Shown here piece by piece: positions 15,836 through 23,485 of a stretch of 64,000 bases of DNA. The stretch lies in the IMG/VR virus record IMGVR_UViG_3300022890_000011, positions 102,602-166,601 of that record. One strand, given 5' to 3'. Within the stretch, counting starts at the first letter, position 1; the number at the start of each line of letters is the position of its first letter. The notes under the pieces are model-generated. The model saw nothing but the letters and a program-made list of their open reading frames with translations. It made no database searches and was not told where the DNA came from. The stretch comes from a virus. The position numbers and the translations under genes were made by a program.

Positions 15836-17095
15836 ATGCAAAAAGAAAGAATTAAAGTAAAACCTACAATTTATAAAGATAAACCAATTCACGTACACGA
15901 AATAGAAATGTTTGATGGAAATATTGGAATTGTTAAAGACACCGAATTTATTAAAGTTTTTAAATCAGATGATTATAATTTTTATTTTAATAAGATTGAC
16001 GGGGAATTCATAAGATGGGGTACCGGAGATTACACAAAAGAACCACCAAAAAAAGTTTCTAAAAAACAAATTGAATTGTACCAATTATGGACAATTTTCT
16101 GGGGTGAAGATGTAGGGAATTTCAAAGATTTTGTTAGAGACCTGGAAACGGATGGTAGTGTTACAAATACAGTGCCGGAAATCTTAGATTTTGAGGTAAG
16201 TGATAAGTGTGCAGGTGTGAGTATGGCTGGTGGTAAGGCTTCGCCTTGTAAATTTTGTTATAAATCGAATAATAATAATGGATCTTATATGACAACTGAA
16301 GATTTTACTAAAGTTATGGATAAGATGCCAAAATCTTTATGTCAAATAGCTTTGGGAATTGGTAATGTAGATCAACCAAATTTATTTGATCTAATGGATG
16401 TGTGTATTCATCGTGGAATCGTGCCAAACTTGACTTTGAATGGAGATCGAATGACTGATGAGATTTGTGATAAATTATCAGAAAGATGTGGAGCAGTTGC
16501 TGTTAGCTATTATGATAAAGATTTAACATTTAATTCAATTTATGAATTGGCTACTGTTAGAAAAATGTCTCAAATTAATATTCATTACTTTTTATCTGAA
16601 GAGACATACGAACAAGGTTTACAGTTAATTGATGATGTTCAAAATGATCCAAGAACTAAAGATTTAAATGCTATTGTTTTTCTTTCAGCAAAAATTAGAG
16701 GAAATGCCGAAAAAAATAATTATCATATTCTTAGTCAGGATAAATATAATATAATTTCACAAAAAGCTTTACATATTGATGTGGCTGTGGGGATGGATAG
16801 TTGTAGTGCATTCAAGACCCTGATTAGTTTTAAAGATGAACCTAATTTTGATTCTTTACAAAATATGATAGAGAGCTGCGAATCAACTATTTATAGTACC
16901 TATATAAATAAAAAGGGAATTTTTTTTCCATGTAGTTTTGCCCAGGGCATCGGTGATTGGAGTGAAGGTATAAATGTTTTAGAGTGTAATAATTTTTTAA
17001 AAGATGTTTGGCATAACGAAAAAACAAGAAAATTTTCATGTGAAGTTGTAAATTGTAGAAATCAGTGCAAATCTTGTGCTATATTTGAAATTTAA
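15836..17095 (+). CDS. Radical SAM-like protein with C-terminal cysteine cluster
   Basis: 419 residues. Cys125, Cys138 and Cys141 (DKCAGVSMAGGKASPCKFCY) resemble the [4Fe-4S]/S-adenosylmethionine site, but the first gap is 12 residues rather than the canonical three of CxxxCxxC. The following ALGIGNVDQPNLFDLMDVC and NLTLNGDRM segments suit a TIM-barrel. The C-terminus has CEVVNCRNQCKSCAIF, like a SPASM/auxiliary cluster. Such enzymes often modify proteins, peptides or nucleic acids; the substrate here is unknown. Related phage proteins with CxFCYK cores exist to my knowledge. No peptide precursor is obvious nearby. Confidence 0.75.
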   Translation: MQKERIKVKPTIYKDKPIHVHEIEMFDGNIGIVKDTEFIKVFKSDDYNFYFNKIDGEFIRWGTGDYTKEPPKKVSKKQIELYQLWTIFWGEDVGNFKDFVRDLETDGSVTNTVPEILDFEVSDKCAGVSMAGGKASPCKFCYKSNNNNGSYMTTEDFTKVMDKMPKSLCQIALGIGNVDQPNLFDLMDVCIHRGIVPNLTLNGDRMTDEICDKLSERCGAVAVSYYDKDLTFNSIYELATVRKMSQINIHYFLSEETYEQGLQLIDDVQNDPRTKDLNAIVFLSAKIRGNAEKNNYHILSQDKYNIISQKALHIDVAVGMDSCSAFKTLISFKDEPNFDSLQNMIESCESTIYSTYINKKGIFFPCSFAQGIGDWSEGINVLECNNFLKDVWHNEKTRKFSCEVVNCRNQCKSCAIFEI

Positions 17096-17100
17096 AAAAA

Positions 17101-17928
17101 TTAAGGTTTCCATTCTTTAATATTATCGTCCAATTTTGTTAATATTTTTCTACATTTGTATCCTTTGTAAGTGTTTGTTTTACCAGTTGAACAACTATAA
17201 AGTGCAGTTGCATGTAATTTAATATCAGTATAATCTTTACAAAATTCACTAACTTTTATTTTATATTCCTTTCCATTTGGAAATGTAATAATATAGAATT
17301 TAGTGTTTTTGTAGTAAGGATTATTTTTACCTTTTAAGTGTTTTTCTATATAATTATTTTTTTCATCTTTTGAAGCCTTATTTATCCAACATTTATCTTT
17401 TAATTCCTGTTCTGATAATTTTTTTTGATAATTATTATCACCAGTAATATTATTAAGCCATAATTCCCTTTCTTCTTTTGACATTCTTTTTGAAAAATGT
17501 TTTTCTCCTGAAACAAGGTGACCATTTTTATACATACCATTATTCTCACCATATCTATATTTTATTAACCATTTTTTACGTTCTTCTTCAGATAGCCTTG
17601 ATAGCCAGTGATTTTCGCCAACTGAACCATAATTACACAAACCACCTTCTGTTAAATTGTATCCATTTTTATTAGGTGCATATGAATTATATTTTTTGAT
17701 ATAATAGATTTCTCGTTCTTCTAATATATCACTATCGCATTCTTCTACAACTTCCCATTTAAAATTTTCAACACCATATTTAATTAAAGCTTTATGAAAA
17801 ATAGAAAATTTTACACCACTTTTAGCTTCTTTAATATGTTCCTTTTTTCTGATTTTAAGAGTTCTGCCTGTTAATCCGATATAATGTTTACCGTTAATGT
17901 TATTAATTACTTTATAGATTATTCCCAT
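17101..17928 (-). CDS. GIY-YIG homing endonuclease with NUMOD3-type repeats
   Basis: 275 residues. The N-terminal nuclease module starts MGIIYKVINNINGKHYIG, giving the GIY-like (IIY) and YIG strands. The conserved Arg follows in RTLKIRKKEH and a downstream NLTEGG carries the catalytic Glu. The C-terminal half has repeated GENHW/GENNGMYKNG/GEKHFSKRMSKEER units, typical DNA-contacting NUMOD3 helices of Seg/I-Tev-like enzymes. It runs opposite to its neighbours, as mobile endonuclease genes often do, and starts 8 bases after the RHH gene's stop. Confidence 0.9.
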   Translation of the reverse strand: MGIIYKVINNINGKHYIGLTGRTLKIRKKEHIKEAKSGVKFSIFHKALIKYGVENFKWEVVEECDSDILEEREIYYIKKYNSYAPNKNGYNLTEGGLCNYGSVGENHWLSRLSEEERKKWLIKYRYGENNGMYKNGHLVSGEKHFSKRMSKEERELWLNNITGDNNYQKKLSEQELKDKCWINKASKDEKNNYIEKHLKGKNNPYYKNTKFYIITFPNGKEYKIKVSEFCKDYTDIKLHATALYSCSTGKTNTYKGYKCRKILTKLDDNIKEWKP

Positions 17929-17935
17929 AGTTATT

Positions 17936-18100
17936 TTATATGATTATATTTTCAATATTCTCGCCTTTTAATTTCAGGTCTTTGTATATTAACCATTCTA
18001 TATATTTTGATCTGTTATTAAAATTTTCTTTTATAACCTTTGTTAATTTAGGATCTAGTGAGATTGAAATTGTAGTCTTTGATTTTTTAGATTTTTTCAT
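17936..18100 (-). CDS. Ribbon-helix-helix protein, 54 residues
   Basis: The minus-strand ATG is at 18100-18098. The product begins MKKSKKSKTTISISLDPKLT and continues NNRSKYIEWLIYKDLKLKG. A beta strand (TTISISLD) and two helices with SKYIEWLI match the ribbon-helix-helix fold of Arc/CopG-like DNA binders. It precedes the GIY-YIG gene in the same direction with an 8-base gap, so it is likely its partner or repressor. Confidence 0.72.
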   Translation of the reverse strand: MKKSKKSKTTISISLDPKLTKVIKENFNNRSKYIEWLIYKDLKLKGENIENIII

Positions 18101-18228
18101 ATAGTTATATATTAAAATTTAAAAGTCAAAAAGTAACATTATAGTAACATAATAAAACAAGAAATAACAAGATATATAGTTACTATACATTAAACAATAA
18201 TGTCACCAAATAATATTTATTAATAATA

Positions 18229-18376
18229 ATGATGTATAGAATAATTATAAAAGAAGGCAAAGAATGGGTTCAGTATTGAAGGGATTTCACTCAGACATTT
18301 GAAAAACATTCATTATGCAAATAAAGAACAAGATACAATAAATCAAATAATTGAGTTGTTAAAAGATTTAGAATAA
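18229..18376 (+). pseudogene. Broken small gene in an otherwise noncoding stretch
   Basis: From ATG ATG at 18229 a frame reads MMYRIIIKEGKEWVQY then a TGA and RDFTQTF, while a shifted frame ends KEQDTINQIIELLKDLE at TAA 18374-18376. Together they look like a ~48-codon gene with one nonsense codon and one frameshift. Confidence 0.4.
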
Positions 18377-18682
18377 AAGTTTTACAAAAATAGTAATATA
18401 GGTATATATTAAAAAACAAATGTTAAAAATAATAAAAATTATGAATCGTTTTGAACTGAAATCTTGATATAGTTAAGAATTTTTTCTGGACAGATTTTAA
18501 ATATTAATATCCTATTTATGAGATCAAAAAATAATAAAAATTAAATGAAAAACATTAAAATGAAAATTAAAATTAATTTTAAAATTAAAATGAAAGTAAA
18601 TATCATAAAAATTGTAAAAATCATTATTACAATTATTTTAATCTTTGTATAAACATTTTTGAAATTTTCAGATAATTAATTA
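18377..18682. other. AT-rich intergenic region, one possible 35-residue peptide
   Basis: About 300 bases without a convincing gene. A frame at 18545-18652 on the plus strand would give a 35-residue peptide with a basic first half (MKNIKMKIKINFKIKMK) and a hydrophobic tail (IIKIVKIIITIILIFV), like a small membrane peptide. The A/T repetitiveness makes this weak. I see no RNA structure or repeat array. Confidence 0.3.
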
Positions 18683-18865
18683 ATGAGAAATAAATTATCA
18701 GAAGAAAAGAAAAAGAAGAAATTTTCGGTTTCAATTAACAAAGATCTTAACATTAAATTGGAGGAATATTTAGAAGATACGAATATTAATAAGTCTAAAT
18801 ATATTGAATCTTTGGTTAGAAAAGACCTAGAAGACAGGGGAGAAGATGTTGAAAAAGAATTTTAA
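18683..18865 (+). CDS. Ribbon-helix-helix protein, 60 residues
   Basis: Starts MRNKLSEEKKKKKFSVSIN and continues KDLNIKLEEYLEDTNINKSKYIESLVRKDL. The KFSVSIN strand and the N-K-S-K-Y-I-E-S-L helix match Arc/CopG-type DNA-binding proteins, and it is similar to the minus-strand RHH at 17936-18100. It stands just upstream of the exported-protein cluster and could regulate it; that is inference. Confidence 0.72.
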   Translation: MRNKLSEEKKKKKFSVSINKDLNIKLEEYLEDTNINKSKYIESLVRKDLEDRGEDVEKEF

Positions 18866-18926
18866 AAAATTTTTTATATTTCTATATTTCCTTATATTCA
18901 CATAATTATAAATTTAAAATAAAAAC

Positions 18927-19878
18927 ATGAAAAAATTAGTAAGTATTATGATAGTACTATTTTTTAGTATTATTTGTGTTTATAGGCAATGCACAAAAAA
19001 ATTATTGTCAAGACCAAATTAAAGATATTGATTATACTTTAGATGAAAAAGGATATCCAGTGTTTAGTTATATAATATATGATGTGGATACATCTTTTAT
19101 AAATTTATTACAATTGAATTCATATAAAACATATAAAATTGATGGTAGTTATAGAATTTATTGTAATATTTCTTATAATTTTGAAGACAAAACTTACAAA
19201 GACTTTCAGGGAATAGAACATTACAATAATCTCATCATTAAATTTACTGTTTCTGATTATATTATTAAATTTTATAAAAAAGATAAAAAAGATATAAGAG
19301 AATTCTATCCTTTAATTGAAAAAGAAAAAAGAATCCAAGCATATAGATTTAATAAAATGAAAAAGGTATTAGATATAAAGTTTGAAATTTTAAAACAACA
19401 AATTATACAACGTCATTTCAACCCCAAAATTGTAAAACCAAATTTGACAAATAATTTAACATTCATACAGGGTTTGAATACATTTGTGATAGATAGTACA
19501 AAGACAATTGACACAATATCAATACCGTTGAGAAATGTTATATTTGCCTTTAATGATAAAATATCAAAATTAGAATCCAAAAATATTCAAGCTGGTAATG
19601 ATTTAATTAATTTTCATGAACAATATTCCTCAGGAATAAGATTAATTGGTCTTGGAATTGTATCAAATATAATTGGAGTAGGAGTTTTATCTGGTGTTTT
19701 ATCAGATGAACCATATATTGAATTAGGTTGTGGTCTTATGGTTGGTGGTAGTATTTTAACTATTGCTGGAGGTGTAATAATGATTGATGCTCATAAACAC
19801 ATTAAAATGGCTGGGAGAGATTTAAAAATGCAAGTTTCACCAAATAAAGTAAGTATTAAAATGAAATTATACCGTTAA
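18927..19878 (+). CDS. Exported or membrane protein, signal peptide out of frame
   Basis: The long frame (from about 18976, 300 codons) starts inside the end of a signal peptide. An ATG at 18927 encodes MKKLVSIMIVLF in another frame; removing one T from the T6 run near 18958-18964 restores MKKLVSIMIVLFLVLFVFIG then NAQKNY. The mature part is basic. It has a Gly-rich hydrophobic pair near the C-terminus (IGLGIVSNIIGVGVLSGVL and GLMVGGSILTIAGGVIMI) that could span a membrane. It is the first gene of the exported cluster. The T-run indel may be a sequencing error, a mutation or a slippage switch. Confidence 0.65.
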
Positions 19879-19890
19879 AAAAGAAAAATT

Positions 19891-20220
19891 ATGAAAAAAT
19901 TATTGATTGTTTTAATTATGATAGGGTTTTTATCATGTGAAAAATCTAACAAAATTCAAACAAAATTTATTTATGGAAAATGGATAAGCCAAAGTGAATG
20001 TGGAACAATATATCTTACTAAAGATAATTGTAAAATTAAAAATGGTTTTTTAATTTTTGAAGATTTAAAAGTTAGAATAATTAATGTAAATGAAAATACA
20101 TTGGCATTGGATTATGAATGTTTAATTTGGAAGAAACCTAAAGTTTTAACTCCATGTTTGATAAGTTTAGGATATATTTTAGACGATAATGGGAATATTA
20201 TACAAGATACTATAAATTAA
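19891..20220 (+). CDS. Small lipoprotein
   Basis: 109 residues. The signal MKKLLIVLIMIGFLSCEKSN has a Bacteroidota-style lipobox (FLSC, lipidated Cys16) followed by charged residues. The mature part contains four cysteines and GKWISQSECGTIYL, compatible with a small beta-rich, lipocalin-like fold. It would be anchored at the host cell surface or periplasm, where phage lipoproteins can block superinfection; that role is inference. Confidence 0.75.
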   Translation: MKKLLIVLIMIGFLSCEKSNKIQTKFIYGKWISQSECGTIYLTKDNCKIKNGFLIFEDLKVRIINVNENTLALDYECLIWKKPKVLTPCLISLGYILDDNGNIIQDTIN

Positions 20221-20245
20221 AAAGCAAAATAAAAATTATGAAAAA
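20220..20245 (+). repeat. Leader repeat, copy 1
   Basis: aaaagcaaaataaaaattat followed by gaaaaa is identical to 20960-20985. Each copy spans the leader and first codons of a lipoprotein/exported gene, so the two flank the gene at 20238-20972. Confidence 0.8.
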
Positions 20246-20972
20246 ATTATTGATATTGATATTAGGACTAATTATAAGTTTATTATTTACAAGTTGTAAA
20301 AAAGAAGAGTTAAAAAATTTGTCTAATAAACAAGTAATAATAGAAGAGTCAGGTGTTATAAATGAATGGTGTGATATAGTAAAGGTTATACCTGATTTTA
20401 ATTATGGTAATAGATTTACAGAAGAAATATATGATCATTATGGATTAGAATTGGAATCGAGTGGTATATTTAAATCAAGTTTGTTATATTATCCTAAAAC
20501 TGATGGTATTATTTCTTCCAGATATGACACAAATTATATTCATAATTTTGGTAGATTAATACGAGATTTTGATGATGATTTGAATTTTAATATATCAGAA
20601 AATAATTTCTATGATAATACATGCTTACCAGGTACATATAGTATTTCAGAAAATGGTATATTTAGAATTAAATTTAATTTACACTTAGAAAGACAAGTAT
20701 ATGGTCAAGATATAAAAATAATTATATTTAAAATAAATAAAGCTAGTATATTTTTTAACAAATCATCAATTTCATGGCATACACATCAAGGTATAACAGA
20801 ATATACTGAAGAAATATATAAAATGCCTACAAATCTTTTCATTTCTCAACCTTTAGAATTAACTAGTAATGATATTGATTGTATACCAGGTGATATGATA
20901 GGTATAAAAATAACACCATTAGGTAATGCTAATGTTTTTTTAAATTATATTATAATTCAAAAAGCAAAATAA
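20238..20972 (+). CDS. Lipoprotein, 244 residues
   Basis: The signal MKKLLILILGLIISLLFTSC ends in a lipobox with Cys20 and is followed by KKEE. The mature part (about 225 residues) is rich in aromatic and acidic residues with strand-like segments such as FRIKFNLHLERQVYGQDIK. I recognise no domain; a beta-sandwich receptor-like or binding protein is possible. It is flanked by two identical 26-base leader repeats. Confidence 0.75.
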   Translation: MKKLLILILGLIISLLFTSCKKEELKNLSNKQVIIEESGVINEWCDIVKVIPDFNYGNRFTEEIYDHYGLELESSGIFKSSLLYYPKTDGIISSRYDTNYIHNFGRLIRDFDDDLNFNISENNFYDNTCLPGTYSISENGIFRIKFNLHLERQVYGQDIKIIIFKINKASIFFNKSSISWHTHQGITEYTEEIYKMPTNLFISQPLELTSNDIDCIPGDMIGIKITPLGNANVFLNYIIIQKAK

Positions 20973-20985
20973 AAATTATGAAAAA
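20960..20985 (+). repeat. Leader repeat, copy 2
   Basis: Identical to 20220-20245. It contains the stop of the upstream lipoprotein gene and the start of the next exported gene. A recombination between the two copies would delete or duplicate the intervening gene exactly. Confidence 0.8.
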
Positions 20986-21619
20986 GTTATTATTAATATT
21001 AAGTTTAATTATGTGTATAACATTTAGTTATTCACAGAAAACAACAGACACATTATATATAGATGAAATATATGAAGATGCATCTAAAAGTTTATTTTCT
21101 ACAAAAATATTAGAATTTGATTCTATTTCCAAGCAAGATTTAATGAATAGATTTGAAGCTTGGGGTGGTCAAAATTTTAGGAATTATAGTGAGGTTAAAA
21201 CAAGTAAAACAGAAAACCAAATAACTCTAATGTATATTGGTGGTCATTTTAATGTTTATAGTGGTATGTATATAAAATTAGTTTCTGAATTTAAAGATAA
21301 TAAAATTAGGTTATCTTTTTATGATGATGGTAATACATATTATTATTATCCAGCATCTAAATACCAACCAGGGTATAAAGTAGAATCTCATAAATATAAA
21401 ATTAAACATTATTTTAATGGATTTGGTTCAGCTAATCCATATTTATCATATGGTAATAAAATTGTATATAAAACTAAAGATGGTTATATTACAAAGTTGT
21501 TTAGTAGGAGAGTTGTACTATATGCTCTTCAATATAAAAAAGATATTAAAAATACTATAATTTCAATTGATAAATTCCTTAAAATTCAAACAGACGCTAA
21601 TACTGATTCTGATTGGTAA
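20978..21619 (+). CDS. Secreted protein, 213 residues
   Basis: MKKLLLILSLIMCITFSYSQ is a signal peptide with a likely signal peptidase I site after SYSQ. The mature protein has alternating strands (ITLMYIGGHFNVYSGMYIK) and Tyr-rich turns (YYYYPASKYQPG). Without a lipobox at the expected site it is probably periplasmic or released. No domain recognised. Confidence 0.72.
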   Translation: MKKLLLILSLIMCITFSYSQKTTDTLYIDEIYEDASKSLFSTKILEFDSISKQDLMNRFEAWGGQNFRNYSEVKTSKTENQITLMYIGGHFNVYSGMYIKLVSEFKDNKIRLSFYDDGNTYYYYPASKYQPGYKVESHKYKIKHYFNGFGSANPYLSYGNKIVYKTKDGYITKLFSRRVVLYALQYKKDIKNTIISIDKFLKIQTDANTDSDW

Positions 21620-21634
21620 TCTTATATTAAAATT

Positions 21635-22054
21635 ATGAAAAAGTTATTATTAATGCTTATTATTTTTACAATTGGAATTACAAGTTGTAAAAAAATAGAA
21701 ATGGAAAATCAAATTGATGGTATATGGAAAAGCACACCCACCATATACAAATATGATGATAATTATGATGAGTATTATGATTTTTATGAATTTGATGGAG
21801 ATAAAGTAATTTATAAACATATCTCAATACGTGTAGATTCTGATGGTGAAAATGTATGTGAAGATGGTTATGAAGGAACTTTTAAATTAAAGAAAAGATA
21901 TTTAATAATTGAATTGCCTAACGATGCATTTAATATTCCGATAATTAAATTTGAAGACATTATTAGTATAAAATATGAATTAACTGATACAAAATTGATT
22001 TTATATTTTCAAAGTTACGATACTGAATATTCTGCAATATATTTTAAGCAATAA
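21635..22054 (+). CDS. Lipocalin-like lipoprotein
   Basis: 139 residues; MKKLLLMLIIFTIGITSCKK has lipobox Cys18. The mature part starts near IDGIWKSTPTIYKYDD and continues with strands ending in CEDGYEGTFKLKKRYLIIEL. The G-x-W motif at the start and alternating strands resemble Bacteroidota lipocalin-like (DUF4923/Lipocalin_4 type) lipoproteins; the family name is a guess. Last gene of the exported cluster, ~83 bases before the next gene. Confidence 0.7.
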   Translation: MKKLLLMLIIFTIGITSCKKIEMENQIDGIWKSTPTIYKYDDNYDEYYDFYEFDGDKVIYKHISIRVDSDGENVCEDGYEGTFKLKKRYLIIELPNDAFNIPIIKFEDIISIKYELTDTKLILYFQSYDTEYSAIYFKQ

Positions 22055-22059
22055 TTGTT

Positions 22060-22137
22060 TTTTATAAAAAAATTTTCTTATATTCTCACAATATTAAAAT
22101 TAAAAATAAAAAAAAAGAAAAATTAAGTAATAAAATT
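22060..22137 (+). promoter_or_regulatory. Candidate promoter
   Basis: aaaaaaattttcttatattc lies 40-60 bases upstream of the ATG at 22138, followed by an A-rich leader. It matches the A-run/T-run-N2-TATATT pattern seen before other genes. Confidence 0.4.
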
Positions 22138-22368
22138 ATGAAAAGATTTATGGGTATGATGCCTTCAAGTGAAGTAAAAAAAGAAAAACAATTTAAAGTT
22201 GGTGTAGGACAACTTATAGTAACTGTTCAATCAGGAGAAAATGGATGGACTATATTATATGCTGATAGTTCATCTGAATATAAAGATGTTGTTGATACAA
22301 TTGAAAACAATTTTAATGAAGCATTAGATGTATTAACAACACATTTTTCAAATATAAATGAAATTTAA
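22138..22368 (+). CDS. Conserved small phage protein (MKRFMGMMPSSE type)
   Basis: 76 residues beginning MKRFMGMMPSSEVKKEKQFK, followed by VTVQSGENGWTILYADSSSE and YKDVVDTIENNF. I recall small phage proteins with the same opening and NGWTI-YAD-S core; their function is unknown to me. No catalytic motif. It heads a short operon with 22372 and 22620. Confidence 0.7.
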   Translation: MKRFMGMMPSSEVKKEKQFKVGVGQLIVTVQSGENGWTILYADSSSEYKDVVDTIENNFNEALDVLTTHFSNINEI

Positions 22369-22371
22369 AAA

Positions 22372-22590
22372 ATGGAACAACCAAAATTCATACACGATTG
22401 CGATAATTGTATTTTCTTAGGAATATATGAAGAATATGATTTATATTATTGTGATAATGAACCTACTATAATTGCAAGATATGGTGATAATGGACCAGAT
22501 TATATGAGTGGGATGATATTTGCACAGCCAGATAAAAGTGAACCATTATATAAAGCAAAACAATTAGCCATTGAAAAAGGGTTATTATAA
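22372..22590 (+). CDS. Small phage protein with paired cysteines
   Basis: 72 residues starting MEQPKFIHDCDNCIFLG, with CDNC at 10-13 and a third Cys in YYCDNEPT. The HDCDxCIFLG...YYC...ARYGDxGPDY arrangement is familiar from other phage hypotheticals. It ends AIEKGLL, weakly like the KMGLL endings. It starts 3 bases after its neighbour. A metal-binding knuckle is possible. Confidence 0.7.
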   Translation: MEQPKFIHDCDNCIFLGIYEEYDLYYCDNEPTIIARYGDNGPDYMSGMIFAQPDKSEPLYKAKQLAIEKGLL

Positions 22591-22619
22591 ATTGTTTTAA
22601 ATTTCCTTATATTAAATGA

Positions 22620-22955
22620 ATGGAAGAATATAGATTTAAAATATTTGATTGTGAATATGGCATTAAATTGTACGATTGTATGAAATTTGATGTATCATAT
22701 TTAAAATCAAATGGAAGAAATGAAATGTCATCTAAAGAGGTGTGGGTTGATTGGATTACTGCTATAACATCAACATGGCCTAAACACCAACTTGTTATAT
22801 ATGCAAGAGGTGAGTCTTTTGATGTTTATGGTTATGATACTGTAGAAGTATTTGAGAGAGATTATGATACAAGTAAAAATTATCTAAATTTTAAAATTAG
22901 TAGTAGAAAAGATTTTAATATGATAATAGAATCAAAAAAATTAAACTTATTATAA
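22620..22955 (+). CDS. Small protein, NKMGLL-family-like C-terminus
   Basis: 111 residues with no known domain, aromatic and acidic. The C-terminus MIIESKKLNLL is close to the ESKKMGLL end of 55578-55955. There is no N-terminal tag. A TATATT-type element (tttccttatatt) lies about 10 bases upstream of the ATG, so a short leader is likely. Confidence 0.62.
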   Translation: MEEYRFKIFDCEYGIKLYDCMKFDVSYLKSNGRNEMSSKEVWVDWITAITSTWPKHQLVIYARGESFDVYGYDTVEVFERDYDTSKNYLNFKISSRKDFNMIIESKKLNLL

Positions 22956-22978
22956 ATAAATTAAAAAAAAGAAAAAAC

Positions 22979-23350
22979 ATGGAAGCAATTACAATAACAT
23001 CATCACCAAAAACACCTGAAATTAATTTTAAAGAAGGTCTAATAGAAATAAGTGGTAGATCAATACCAGAAAATTCAATTGAGTTTTATAAACCAATGAT
23101 AGAGTGGTTAAAAGAATATGTAAATGAACCTATTAAAACTGAAGTTAATATAAAATTAGAATATTTTAATACAAGTTCATCAAAGTGTCTTTTAGATGTA
23201 TTTAAAAAATTAGAAGATATTAATAAAAAAACCGAAGTAATTATTAACTGGTGTTATGAAGAAGATGATGAAGATATGCTTGAAGCAGGAGAAGATTATG
23301 AATCAATAATTAAAATACCATTTAATATGGTGGAAGTTGAGGAAATTTAA
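22979..23350 (+). CDS. SiaC-family (DUF1987) regulatory phosphoprotein
   Basis: 123 residues. PEINFKEGLIEISGRSIPEN (13-32), EFYKPMIEWLKEYV (35-48) and EYFNTSSSKCLLD (61-73) match DUF1987/SiaC. In Pseudomonas SiaC is phosphorylated on the Thr of this NTSS motif by SiaB, and the unphosphorylated form activates the diguanylate cyclase SiaD. Thr65 is the equivalent here. No SiaB- or SiaD-like gene is visible in the window, so it may titrate or mimic a host partner. Length agrees with the family (about 120-130). The family is common in Bacteroidota. Confidence 0.85.
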   Translation: MEAITITSSPKTPEINFKEGLIEISGRSIPENSIEFYKPMIEWLKEYVNEPIKTEVNIKLEYFNTSSSKCLLDVFKKLEDINKKTEVIINWCYEEDDEDMLEAGEDYESIIKIPFNMVEVEEI

Positions 23351-23485
23351 GAGGTTTCAAAATATTTCATTTATTTTTAGCATAAAACACACAAGTCTTT
23401 AAATTGTATGATATAAGCGTTTTCAAAATGGCAAAAAGCCATTATATTTTATTTATATATATTATTATAAATAAAGTTGTATAAA

